Shown: positions 1-8,519 of the stretch, one piece after another
Position numbering within the stretch: position 1 is the first letter of the stretch
How the letters are laid out: every line of letters begins with the position of its first letter
Assembly (NCBI GenBank): GCA_015501075.1
Contig: JADNYJ010000520.1
Coordinates: forward strand, 1-21,810
Source: Gymnopilus junonius
Taxonomy: Eukaryota; Basidiomycota; Agaricomycetes; Agaricales; Galerinaceae
Reading direction: 5' to 3'
Length of the DNA: 21,810 nt
Made by a program: the position numbers and the translations under genes
The notes under the pieces: model-generated
Database searches by the model: none
What the model was told of the DNA's origin: nothing
The model's input: only the letters and a program-made list of their open reading frames with translations

Positions 1-307
1 CTGATGCAATATCCACAAAAATAAAGAGTATCAAATGGGCAACAGGCTGAACATTGGATGTCAATTAGAAATATAGAATGTGCTGGAAATGAAAGAGAGA
101 GAGACAACAGACCAAAACCTCTTGATCGCCAGCATGTGATGTTACTTACGCGTCGCGTCGCGCCTTTCAGTAGTAGTGCCAGGCTCGCTCAAACTCACTC
201 ACTATGATTGACACTTGGCAGTCCCGACTACTTGCAGTTAAAAATTATAATTTGACTTGGCTTCTCTCAAACAAGCTTGCAAGCATACTTTATTCTTTAA
301 AAGGGGC
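1..307. other. Non-coding flank left of the tRNA
   Basis: No coding region, RNA gene or repeat could be supported here. It holds a GAGA-rich patch near 90-105 and AT-rich sequence near 240-300. It would be the chromosomal side flanking the tRNA 3' end if the neighbouring recombinase segment is an inserted element. Confidence 0.5.
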
Positions 308-311
308 AAAA
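308..311 (-). terminator. Pol III T4 terminator of tRNA-Phe
   Basis: A run of four T on the minus strand lies three bases past the tRNA 3' end, the normal RNA polymerase III stop signal. It supports the intact tRNA copy being transcribable. Confidence 0.6.
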
Positions 312-314
312 GAA

Positions 315-398
315 TGGGGTCACCGCGGATCGAACGCAGGACCTTTAGAACTCGGAAAAGCTTCAGTCTACTGCTCTCCCAAACTGAGCTATGACCCC
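315..398 (-). tRNA. tRNA-Phe (GAA) with a 10 nt intron
   Basis: The minus strand folds into a full cloverleaf: acceptor GGGGTCA/TGACCCC, D stem GCTC/GAGC, T stem CTGCG/CGCGG with loop TTCGATC, and discriminator A. The anticodon GAA is at 362-364. Ten bases at 351-360 (CTTTTCCGAG) sit after position 37, the canonical tRNA intron site, and removing them gives a 74 nt tRNA. Internal A and B boxes are present and a T4 terminator follows. Two oddities: the D loop has one more base than the truncated copy at 6724-6757, and the first anticodon-stem pair is a G-A mismatch. The 5' end lies 21 bp from the stop codon of the recombinase/zinc-finger coding region, and the 5' half is duplicated 6.3 kb away. 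Confidence 0.92.
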
Positions 399-418
399 AT
401 GTTTTACGACTGACGGCG

Positions 419-2019
419 TTAGTGTTTAGAGAACCACGACTTGTAAAAGTTCCTCCAGGCAACGACTTGCTTCAGGGACCATCTGACATTGGCACCGTTG
501 AAGACGTCCGTGACACCTACTTCTCCGCAGTCATCACTGTCCACCTTTTCCTCGATGAGAAAGTCGGTAACCTTTTCAATGTCGGGAATTCTAGAATTGG
601 CTTTTGCAAAGTCGGCCATGCACAACCGAATCTTTTTAGACAACGGAGAGGATGAAGGGCCGGCTTCTGTCGACAAATCAACACTAGCAACATCTGTCGA
701 TGAACCAGAAGTGAGAGCGCTGATTTTGTCCTTTCGGGTTTTTCGACGTGAGGTACGCCGCCAGTCTCGGAGGTTGGTGGATGGCATTGGTTCGCCCAGG
801 CGTTCCGAATTCATTTCGGCGTCGGTGGTAGTTAGAAATCCATTCTGCGGAAGCTCGAAGCAATTTGGAGTGTGCTCATAGAGGAGAGAACATTCCACGA
901 GGCGGTAGTCATGCATGACATGCAGATGGGTGATCATCTCTCCTGTCTGCATGCTGCCGAGGTCACTGCATTCGGGGAATCCACATGTGAATGTCTAACG
1001 CCCCCGACTTGGTTTGGGTCCCGAGCATGAGAAGACCAGTGTGTGATGATGTGGCGTGCGAGCTCCAAACCGCCAATGAACACACTGTGAAAGAAATTAG
1101 CCAAAGCGCAGAAAAGAAAAAAAAAAAAGCAAAAAGGGACTGACGTGAATCGGATGTCATTATCACCCTGATGCTGGAATTTGGGTCTTTTGGTTCCCTC
1201 GGGCTTGAAGAAACAGATTGGGCAAAAGATGCGACGAAGTGCATGGACAGCGTTGCCGAGCCTGGTCGCTACGGACAGCCTTTTGTAACCGAGGCCAAAC
1301 GCGCCTCTGTTGGTGCTGTGTGACATTATTGTCAGTAATAATACCCTTTGTTGGGGGGAAAAAGAGACGCACGCTTTGCCTTTGCCTTTGGAATCTTGGG
1401 ATTCCTGTTCCCCATACTGCTCTTCCTCGTCTTGTTGTTCATCTTCGCCATCTTTTTCAACCTCCGTTTCATCCTCTCGTTGCTCTTGATCTGGCTCATC
1501 AACATTGACGAGTTTCATTTCGACCAACGCTGCCTGATAACACGCGTTTCTATGAATATCAAGGTCTGCAAGAACAGTCTCTTTGTCTGTGCCCTTTGAT
1601 GCACATTTGACCATGTCAGCGCACACTGGACAGTGCCAGTGGTCCTTCGTATTCCGATCTTCACACTTCCAATAATGGTAACTGAATTTTTCAGCCCAAC
1701 ATCGGACTTGCAGGGCCTCGTCGAGTGTTTCGTCTGAGAAACAAAAGGGACAGATGCCATTCTTTTGCAGGTCATCAGACTTCATCATTGCAAGGAGATG
1801 TGCGAAAAAGAGGTAACGGGGATTGTTGTTGTTGGCCAAGATTGCCTCCTGAAATGGATGCGACAAGCTGAGCTTGCCGAGCTGTTCCGAGATGAGTGCG
1901 TCGAGCTCTGGACAGGGCAGAGCTGCGAGTTCGTCAGCTGACGATGCTGCGGGTGGTGACATCGCCTGCAGGAGAACAGGATCGATTGCGGAATCTTCCA
2001 CCACGGACACTATCGACAT
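419..2019 (-). CDS. Zinc-finger protein, probably C-terminal part of the recombinase gene
   Basis: Three exons (1145-2019, 1009-1084, 419-946) join in frame to 492 residues ending in TAA. Introns start GTCAGT and GTCGGG and end in AG; the first has a long T tract. Residues 90-93 are CPFC and 130-133 CPVC with nearby Cys/His, suggesting a zinc-binding module. Residues 175-212 are Glu/Asp/Gln-rich. A C2H2 finger uses C266, C269, H303 and H307, and its reading frame is restored only by splicing out the intron. The C-terminal region is basic (WRRTSRRKTRK) and probably nuclear. It follows the recombinase exons on the same strand. Tyrosine-recombinase-like fungal proteins often carry C-terminal zinc fingers, so one gene is likely, but I could not join the frames across 2020-2154. 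A separate gene starting at the ATG at 2019 is the alternative. Confidence 0.55.
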
Positions 2020-2154
2020 ATCTGAGCTGACAGAAGCGGATCGGGATCAAGAGTCGGATGTGGTCGACATGCACGACGAGGGCCTGCTGCTGACCGCCGG
2101 GCTCTATGTAAAATTATCAGAAAGGGAAGCCAAAAAGGGGATCAAGAGACATAC

Positions 2155-3354
2155 AATGTTCGAAGATGCTTCAGCGTATCCAACGAGAACATCCAACCAT
2201 GCTTCTGAAGCTTCTTCGACGATGACATCCTTTTCTGCCTAGAATAATGATTGTTGGAAGACAACGGCTACAAGAAAAAAAAAAAAAGACTTGCCTTTTC
2301 GGGGACCTCTTTTGATGAACATCCATATTTTGCAAAAACACGAGCTTCTGCAACCTTGAAAGTCTCTATGAGCTCTTTCAAGTTGCCGCCATTCTTTATC
2401 AGTTGTTCAAGGTCGACATCGAGTGTATCGGTGGACGCTTTCTTCCAAGAGACTGAAGAGTGGTGTTCGCTTAGGGTCGTGTCTTCTTGTGCATTGAACC
2501 TGATGGCAGAAACATCTACTTGGCGATCCGGGACCTGGTATACAGTCTTGGCGAGGTTCGAGCCTGGTTGATGGCCCATCAAGTACTTTAGATGAGCTGG
2601 CGAAACTTTGCCCAGCATGTAGGTCGCGAATCCATATCGAAAAGATTTCATGTTGAAGCCTGAGAGGTAAGCGTTGAGAATGCCATAAAAGATGTGCGGA
2701 TGGTACCTTGCAAGGCCAGTGCTGTGCCCACTTTGGAAATGGAGTATGATATGGAGCTATAGGTCATCGGTGCCATAAGAATTTCCTGCGAAAAAGAAAA
2801 AAAAGGTCGCATACATTGAGCACATCCTGCATCTGTCCCGCTGTGAACCCAGTGCACCATGGCGGAGGAGCTGGAAGGAAGGATAAGCAAAGGAAAAAAA
2901 AAAAGAAAAAAAAAGAATGACCAAGCTATGGATGGTTTTGACGAATCTTGTGTTGTCCGTAGACTCCAGCCAGTGAGCCCTAATCCTAGACCCGACGACT
3001 GTTTGGGCTACTTTTCCAAGAAAGAGCTTGATGACGCGACAGGGGGAGGCAGCACCCGAAGCCAGGGTGTCCAATGCCTTTTGCTCATCGTCGTAGTACC
3101 AGCGCCAGAATGAGAGCCAGATCCTTTGAGCACGGGTATACTTGGTAAGGGTGGACTGCGACAATGGTTTGAGATGTCGCTTGGAGAGCTTGAGCAAGTC
3201 TTTGTCGAGCTTGTCCCTGTCGGCATAGTCCCGCTCGAATTTTTGCGATGTCTCTTTGCGATGACGGCCGACGTAAATGGCGTTGCTGGGGAGGTTTTTT
3301 AAGTCGTTTAGAGGCGGGAGTGCCAGGGACGAGGAAAACGCCCCTTGGGGGCAT
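2155..3354 (-). pseudogene. Tyrosine recombinase (Crypton/DUF3435-like), probably disrupted
   Basis: Exons on the minus strand: about 2922-3354, 2815-2870, 2707-2785, 2295-2659 and 2155-2238. The first has a core-binding-like helical segment (LTKYTRAQRIWLSFWRWYY, then VIKLFLGKVAQTVVG). The fourth carries the catalytic end: K-x-x-R (Arg at 2637-2639), LMGHQ (His at 2571-2573) and AKTVYQ (candidate nucleophile Tyr at 2538-2540), spaced as in tyrosine recombinases. The expected first catalytic Arg region, usually over 100 residues upstream, is not found, so the middle may be deleted. Frame breaks: a six-base T run on the plus strand (3295-3300) separates the ATG frame from the conserved frame, and the exon 1/2 junction phases disagree. 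One intron (2239-2294) is GC-AG with a consensus GCAAGT donor. The role would be site-specific DNA integration in the nucleus. The family call is firm for the catalytic motif and less so for the subfamily. Confidence 0.6.
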
Positions 3355-3569
3355 GATGATGGTGGTGGGTCAGAGGGGGTGGGAGCTGGTTTTGTTTAAA
3401 TGATAATTTTTCTTACTTCTGCCCATGGCGGACCGTGCGCTCGAGGGCGCATATGGCACGTCATGCGGATCGAACCCCTGTATGCCAATGCCACCCGACG
3501 ATCAAAAAGCGATATGCAAGGGCCATTAACAGAGTGCATCGACTGTGTGGGCTGATGCATATGCATATA

Positions 3570-4614
3570 ATGAGTGTCATGACAGCAAGCGAAGTAGAAG
3601 AGGAAGAGGACAGTGATGAAGAATGGGAGGAGCCTGATGTTCCTGATGGAAAAAAAGCCACCCATCGTCGGTCTGAACTTTTGTGTGAGTGGCATAGGAC
3701 TAAACAGTTTTGACAGACGGCGGCCTCTAGGGTTGAAGCGGTGGATACCGATGAATGGACCGCGTATCTACTCTGCCCTCGGAAAAGGACGCTATTAGAA
3801 GCCGAGCAGGAAGGATTCGTGCATCTACTGAGAGGCTACTGGCTTGCACCGACAGATGACTACCTGGTGAGCTACACTAGACACCTGTCTCTTTCCCCGC
3901 CTGACAAATAACCAAAAGCAAGCACAATTGACCCAACAAGGTGATTTTGAGGAGATTGGAGAACGAAGCATTGCACTGGAAGCCAACGAGGATTGCCTTT
4001 CGCGTCTGCACGAGCGCGAGGCCTTGATGGGGGGTAGCCAAACCGCCGACGCGCTCTACGGTTTTGTCCTGTCCGTGTTGCGAACGATCCATGCGATTGA
4101 ATTTGCGATGGAATGGGCCGCCCTGCCACAAGCCTCGAAGACGCGTTTCCGACACGATGCGTTCAACCGCCTGGCGCCCAACATGACCTTTAAAGTATTT
4201 CAACATCGACATGAAAAGATTATCAAGGCGAGGAACGACCTCAAGAAATTGTTTGTCAAGGCGCGTACTCACCATTTACCCTCTTCTTTTCTTTTCCTAA
4301 ACAAACCCAAGCAGTTTGGTGTGAGTGTGTTGATGGACCCATGCTGGGCACCCCAAGTGGCATACGACACTGGCAGGACGGGTAGGAGCGCGACATTTTC
4401 AGCCACGATGAGAGAGCTGCTCAAACAAACCCGGGACGTGGAGCTCGTGGAGAGCGAGGGTGCCTTTCGGCAGCTGATGGGGGCGCTCACAGGTGGACAG
4501 ACATTGGACTTTATACACAACTTTATGATGGTTCATTGTACTTCGATTGATAAAAACAAGTTTCTGCTTTCGGAGCAGGAACTTTATGTCACAAGTACCG
4601 ATTTGGCCTTTTAA
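3570..4614 (+). pseudogene. Unidentified protein, divergent to the recombinase, with in-frame TGA
   Basis: Not recognised. From the ATG at 3570 the frame runs through a strongly acidic stretch (EVEEEEDSDEEWEEP) to a TGA at 3711-3713, then continues in the same frame to a GTGAGC donor at 3867. Splicing 3867-3918 (ending AAAAG) is in phase and leads into a 231-residue exon ending in TAA at 4614. The protein would be about 330 residues, rich in Leu, Arg and Glu, with segments such as YGFVLSVLRTIHAIEFAMEW and LLKQTRDVELVESEGAFRQL. No membrane helix or known catalytic motif was seen. A possible extra 47-50 nt intron near 4266-4316 is read through in frame. It shares a roughly 215 bp divergent promoter region (3355-3569) with the recombinase, so it may be a cargo or accessory gene of the same element. 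The TGA may be a nonsense mutation, possibly from TGG. Confidence 0.45.
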
Positions 4615-5202
4615 TGCCAGAACAACGCCCATGAACAACTAATGCCAGAGCGTGATCGAGCAAAGAGTTTGGTGTCTGCGATGAGGATGGCGCGATGTCG
4701 ATTGTGGGCGCAGGTAGAGGTGAGGAGATATCGAGGGCAGGGAGGTGGCGGCGATGACGAGGATTGAGGTGGTGACGAATTTGAGTATGACGCAATGTTG
4801 CAACGACTGGTGAAACCCAACGCTAGGCGAGTCGCTGTGACTGACGGCATTGGCCAAGAGTGACTGAACGCCGGTATCGAGAACGAGCGGGATTGAGGTG
4901 AGTAGTATGAGCGACGGCGGACCACGATGGAATGAACCGCGGGTGGTGATGCAACGCCGCTGGATCGGTAATGAGCGGGAATGGCGGGTCCCGAGGTTGT
5001 AGTGGTGTCAAGAGAGAGGTGATGACGCAACGTTGATCGTGATCAGAAAGTGATCGGCCCGACGAAGCTGGGGGTATGGGAAGTGAGACAGCTGATGTTG
5101 ATGCGAGAGAAGAGCGGGACTTTGAGAACAATGACAATGCTGTATTCTGAAGAAAGTGACATGGGGGCTCCCGACGTTTGACAGACAGTGAGCGCAACTG
5201 TT
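4615..5202. repeat. Non-coding, degenerate GATGACGCAACG-type repeats
   Basis: No convincing gene on either strand. Related phrases recur at uneven spacing, for example GATTGAGGTG near 4764 and 4892, and GATGCAACGCCG near 4948 against GATGACGCAACGTTG near 5021, mixed with GAGCGGGA. This looks like old diverged tandem DNA. Long minus-strand frames exist but are low-complexity Ser/Pro/His translations without protein character. Confidence 0.35.
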
Positions 5203-5274
5203 GAGCTTGGCCACAGGGCCTCGCAGAGAGAAAAGTCGGCCTGGGACTAAGCTCGGCCTGTGGCCTCACAGGAG
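5203..5274 (+). repeat. Outlying GGCC-hairpin monomers
   Basis: Three units resemble the array at 6287-6592: GGCCACAGGGCCTCGCAGAG, GTCGGCCTGGG, and GCTCGGCCTGTGGCCTCACA with AGGAG following. GGCC is self-complementary, so units with two GGCC copies can form short hairpins. Their presence 1 kb from the main array suggests local dispersal within the same segment. Confidence 0.5.
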
Positions 5275-6286
5275 CAATACTTAGCAGAGAAGTTCCCTTG
5301 CTCCCCCACACTGACATCCGGAAATCACCGAAGGCCCTTTTAAGGTAACATTCACAGCCACACTGAATTTGGGCAACATCGCACTGACACCCTCGACTCA
5401 AAGTCAGTGCGAGCTCGGTAACATAAAAATTACAGAGCTAGGATAATGTAAAGTAACTACAGTATTGCTAAAATAGATACATAAGCTGGTTTATGAGACA
5501 AATGAGTGAAAATAATCGATGCTTTTATTGTCCAAGGGCGGTTTTTTGACTCCATTTAATTTTTTCAGACTGCTGAATTGACCCAGGTCTCCTTAAATTG
5601 TTTATAAAGGTAGTAAATACCCTGTGAGAGGTAATAATCACATATTTTAAGGCTATTTTCCACAAAATACAAAAACTTTGAGGCAAAATTATAATGAAAT
5701 ACATTGAAATGTATATGAGCAAAAAAAAATTACAAATAGTCAACACAGTTGAAGGAAGTCGAAAGCGACTTGGAAGGCCAGGAAAAAAAACTGCACCCAG
5801 CCAAAATTGAACGCTGCACTCGTTGTCACGCGTGAGAATAATCTAGCATACTGACACATTGACCACCTAGAGCATTTCACCGTTAAAATTGCCGACATTG
5901 ATTTCCTCATATCCCTCGGGAAAGAGTGCAAGTGCACTTTATTTCTTTTTCGGAAAGTCAGTGTGGGGGAGAGCTGGGTCAGCTACGAGACTGAAATTGA
6001 CGAGCTTATGGCTGCAGGACAATTGATCAAGAATAGTAACTCTACATTGAATTAGCTCTGAAACTGCAATCTTCTCTACTATCATGTACTCGATGATCTA
6101 ATCTACTCTTAATCATGGCCATCTGATTGGCCAGAGCCCCATCACCGGAAGTGACCGAACTCGCGAGTTCATGCGATTGCAACCCGGTAGTTCGAGTTGG
6201 TCCGAGTTACGAGTTACGATCTCGCACTCGCCTCGCCTCACTCTGGCGACAACACTACAGACAACACTACAGACAGAAGCAACACA
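5275..6286. other. AT-rich non-coding stretch inside the candidate element
   Basis: Mostly AT-rich with A runs (5720-5729, 5782-5790) and no gene I can support. One 67-codon open frame at 5855-6055 (plus) has protein-like composition (VKIADIDFLISLGKE, SWVSYETEIDELMAAGQLI) but no start codon, with a stop just upstream, so it could be a remnant exon. Toward 6200 the sequence becomes GC-richer and leads into the hairpin array. Confidence 0.4.
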
Positions 6287-6592
6287 GCTCGGCCTGCGGC
6301 CTCACAGGAACAGCACTCGCAACAGCGCTCGGCCTTGCGGCCTCACAAACCCCCATACACTCCTGATGCAACAATGCTCGGCCTAGGGCCTCGCAGAGGT
6401 CGGCCTGGCCTCACAGGAACAGCATTCGCAACAGCGCTCGGCCTGCGGCCTCACGGTCGGCCTGGCCTCCCAAAGGAACACAGCTCGGCCTTGCGGCCTC
6501 ACAACCCCCATACGCTCCTGATGCAACAATGCTCGGCCTGCGGCCTCACAGGAACAGCATTCGCAACAGCGCTCGGCCTTGCGGCCTCACAG
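6287..6592 (+). repeat. Tandem GGCC-hairpin array (CTCGGCCTGCGGCCTCACAGG-like)
   Basis: Nine copies of a unit around CTCGGCCTGCGGCC plus TCACA start near 6287, 6327, 6376, 6400, 6436, 6456, 6483, 6531 and 6571. Spacers such as GGAACAGCATTCGCAACAG recur. A higher-order unit of about 155 bp is visible: ACCCCCATACxCTCCTGATG at 6350 and again at 6505. The GGCC-TGC-GGCC core can fold as a hairpin. No real protein is encoded: frames across it give monotonous Ala/Leu/Arg translations. Confidence 0.75.
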
Positions 6593-6605
6593 GACGTCCC
6601 CATAC

Positions 6606-6720
6606 GCCCTTCGGGCCCGCGCGCCGCATTTGCACGTCTCGTCGGCTACGCCTCCTTGACGTGCAGACTTGACCCCCCTGCCTGCGGCAGGGAGGCCAAG
6701 TCAATGCGCGCACGCGCGCA
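6606..6720 (+). repeat. Cluster of four hairpins beside the tRNA fragment
   Basis: Consecutive inverted repeats: GCCC-TTC-GGGC (6606-6616); TGCACGTC/GACGTGCA (6631-6638 with 6658-6665, perfect, 19 nt loop); a 37 nt hairpin at 6666-6702 with loop TGC and 15 of 17 pairs; and TGCGCG/CGCGCA (6705-6720, 4 nt loop). They end four bases before the tRNA half copy. Such structure at an element boundary could be a recombination or processing site, or a nested mobile hairpin. Confidence 0.7.
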
Positions 6721-6723
6721 CCA

Positions 6724-6757
6724 CAGTCTACTGCTCTCCCGACTGAGCTATGACCCC
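6724..6757 (-). pseudogene. Truncated tRNA-Phe 5' half
   Basis: The minus strand carries the acceptor 5' strand, D arm and anticodon 5' stem of the tRNA at 315-398, and then similarity stops at the anticodon loop (after C-T-G, positions 32-34). It matches in two blocks, 17 bases (CAGTCTACTGCTCTCCC on plus) and 16 bases (ACTGAGCTATGACCCC), differing only in the D loop. No T arm or B box is present nearby, so it cannot be a functional tRNA gene. Its orientation equals that of the intact tRNA, as expected for attachment-site duplicates. Confidence 0.8.
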
Positions 6758-6975
6758 GGATACTGTCGAGTATCACTGAAGCTACTAGAGGGCAAAAAGT
6801 TTGATTCCTAGGATCATGAACTTTGCATCCCGCAGATTCCCTTTAGCTGTTAGTTTCTTTAAAATGAGCTTTCACAATTGTAGAGAAAAGATTACAAGAG
6901 AAATATAGAGATGTTTCATTTTTCAAACAAAAGTCAGCAGAAAAAATAACATGTAATTGACAAAGCTTCTGCACA

Positions 6976-8519
6976 TCAGGGAAAGGCAACTTTGCCCTCC
7001 TTTGCAGCAATCTTGGCAAAGAAAATCTTTGTCTCCGCCAAAATCACAAGCTGTCCATCCCCAGCAAATATAAAGTTGGATGACACGCTTCCGATGAAGA
7101 ACTTGCCAAGAAGAACACCTTCAGGAGACCAGACGTGAACGCCATCTCCGCAAGCGGCGTAAACGTTGCCCCTGGCGTCGACTTGTACACCATCGGGAGC
7201 GCCAGTGTCAATATAAGCGAAGACGCGTCTGTTGAGGAACCTTTGAGATTTTGGATCGACGTCAAACTCGTATCTGAACAAGATGTCAATGCAGGCAAGA
7301 AGATGATCAAAGTGAAAACACACAGGGTTGTAGGCTCCGTCTGGTTATTTTGAAACAAAACTCCGCCTAAAGCACCTGTATCTGCACTATTTCAAGACAT
7401 TTAGGAAAGGGTCGGCTAGAGATATGAAAGAAAGTTGTACATGTAAGCCAGCTTGCCATCCGGAGAGAAAGCGATGCCATTGCACTTGTCAAAGTCCGTG
7501 GCCACGACTCGGACAGCGCTTGTTACAGGGTCAAGCCGATAGACTTGGTTTGGCAGGAGGGGTGGAGGACGAAACGCGTTGATGAACCCATATCTAAATA
7601 TCAAAATATTAACATCAGCTAGTTTTTACTTCTTTGAAGATTGAAAGACCTACGTTACATCAGTGAAGAACAGTGCACCAGAAATAGGATGGATTTTGAT
7701 GTCATTCAGAGAATTAAATTGTCTCCCGAAGAAATTATCCAAAAGTACGGTCACATTGTTAGGAGGCTTGGGGTTCACAAGCGCGATGGAGGGAGGTAGC
7801 GGTCCGCGGCCGGAATTGATGAGAACGAGATTGCCATGCAAGGGGCCAGTCCCACCGTTAGTCATTTGAATACTATCTGGGAGGTTCAACTGACATGGGA
7901 GAAAATTGATAGTGGAGTAACACGATGCGATGAGAATCAATTCCACAGTCAACACTCGAGAAAGTCAAGCATAAGTGACGCACTCACTTCAGTAATTGGG
8001 ACGTTCACAGCTTGTCCTGTATTTTTCTTGAGTCCCTGAAGAGCAGCCTGCACAGCTGCTATGCTAATTTTACCGTATTTGTTGTTATGGTTTAGGTCAC
8101 TCATCCCGAGTGCACCCCCATCATTGCTCGCAAAGAAAACTTCATCTGTACCAGTATTAAAAATGGGAGCTTCGTGGGCAAATGCAAAAGTAGCATTTGA
8201 AGCGACTTCGTTGAAGGTAGGATTCGGTCCGATGATCTCAAGAAACGATGGATCGAAGATCTGAAAGAAAGGAGGGTTGCTTGAGGTGGGGTTGAAGAAC
8301 TCTGTGGTTGAACTAGTGCGGAAAGGACCATTGGCTCCTAAGACAGCGAAAGAGTGGGGTCTACAAACTATAAAGTCGCTAAGCACATAATACGACTTTA
8401 CAAGGCCACAGACTTACTGTAGATTGTGGAGGTAAGTTTTTGGGAACTGATACTTGCCCAAAAACAAGCATCCCCTGGAGAAGGGCTGAGGCAATTGCTA
8501 TCGCAAGGGCCGACTCCAT
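6976..8519 (-). CDS. Secreted SMP-30/lactonohydrolase-like enzyme (one frame break)
   Basis: Six exons: 8418-8519, 7988-8367, 7654-7889, 7441-7593, 7324-7386 and 6976-7273, all with GT-AG introns in phase, about 410 residues, the usual length for fungal lactonohydrolase-like proteins. An N-terminal hydrophobic signal peptide (LAIAIASALLQGMLVFG) implies secretion. Six-bladed propeller motifs include HEAPIF (Glu about 100), SLNDIK (Asn about 223), NGIAFSPDGK and DTGAPDGVQVD (Asp about 339), matching metal-binding Glu, Asn and Asp of the SMP-30/gluconolactonase family. It likely hydrolyses a lactone or related ester with a divalent metal; the substrate is unknown. At exon 2 the frame breaks in a four-C run (plus 8356-8359): FVDP in one frame continues as HSFAVLGANGPF in another, and one extra base restores the total length to a multiple of three. 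It may be a recent mutation or an assembly error. Confidence 0.82.

Larger units (their letters stand above)
364..6757. mobile_element. Candidate tRNA-integrated tyrosine-recombinase element
   Basis: The segment is bounded by two same-orientation copies of the 5' half of tRNA-Phe (364-398 and 6724-6757, about 33 matching bases). The left copy is part of an intact tRNA. The right copy stops at the anticodon loop. Inside lie a tyrosine-recombinase-like gene whose 3' end abuts the tRNA, a zinc-finger coding region, a divergent unknown gene, GGCC-hairpin repeats and a hairpin cluster at the right end. Seen directly: the repeats, gene motifs and hairpins. Known: tyrosine recombinases of integrative elements often use tRNA genes, classically in prokaryotes; fungal Cryptons and Starships also use tyrosine recombinases. 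Inferred: that these together form one inserted, now decayed element. Alternatives are a chance tRNA fragment or a tRNA-derived repeat beside an old Crypton-like gene. Confidence 0.45.

Noticed and set aside
3693..3716. A 32-35 nt intron (GTGAGT donor, ACTAAAC branch-like site, GACAG acceptor) hiding the TGA at 3711
   Set aside because: Both possible donors give the wrong phase for the following conserved frame, and the length is below usual fungal introns.
4823..5401. 192-codon open frame on the minus strand
   Set aside because: Ser/Pro/Arg-rich translation through repeat DNA, no motif, start or splice support.
6640..6757. SINE with a tRNA-derived head
   Set aside because: An A box is present but no B box or tail was found downstream, so a truncated tRNA copy fits better; not fully excluded.
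6197..6811. 204-codon open frame through the GGCC array
   Set aside because: A tandem repeat read as protein; same phrases in several frames, no protein character.
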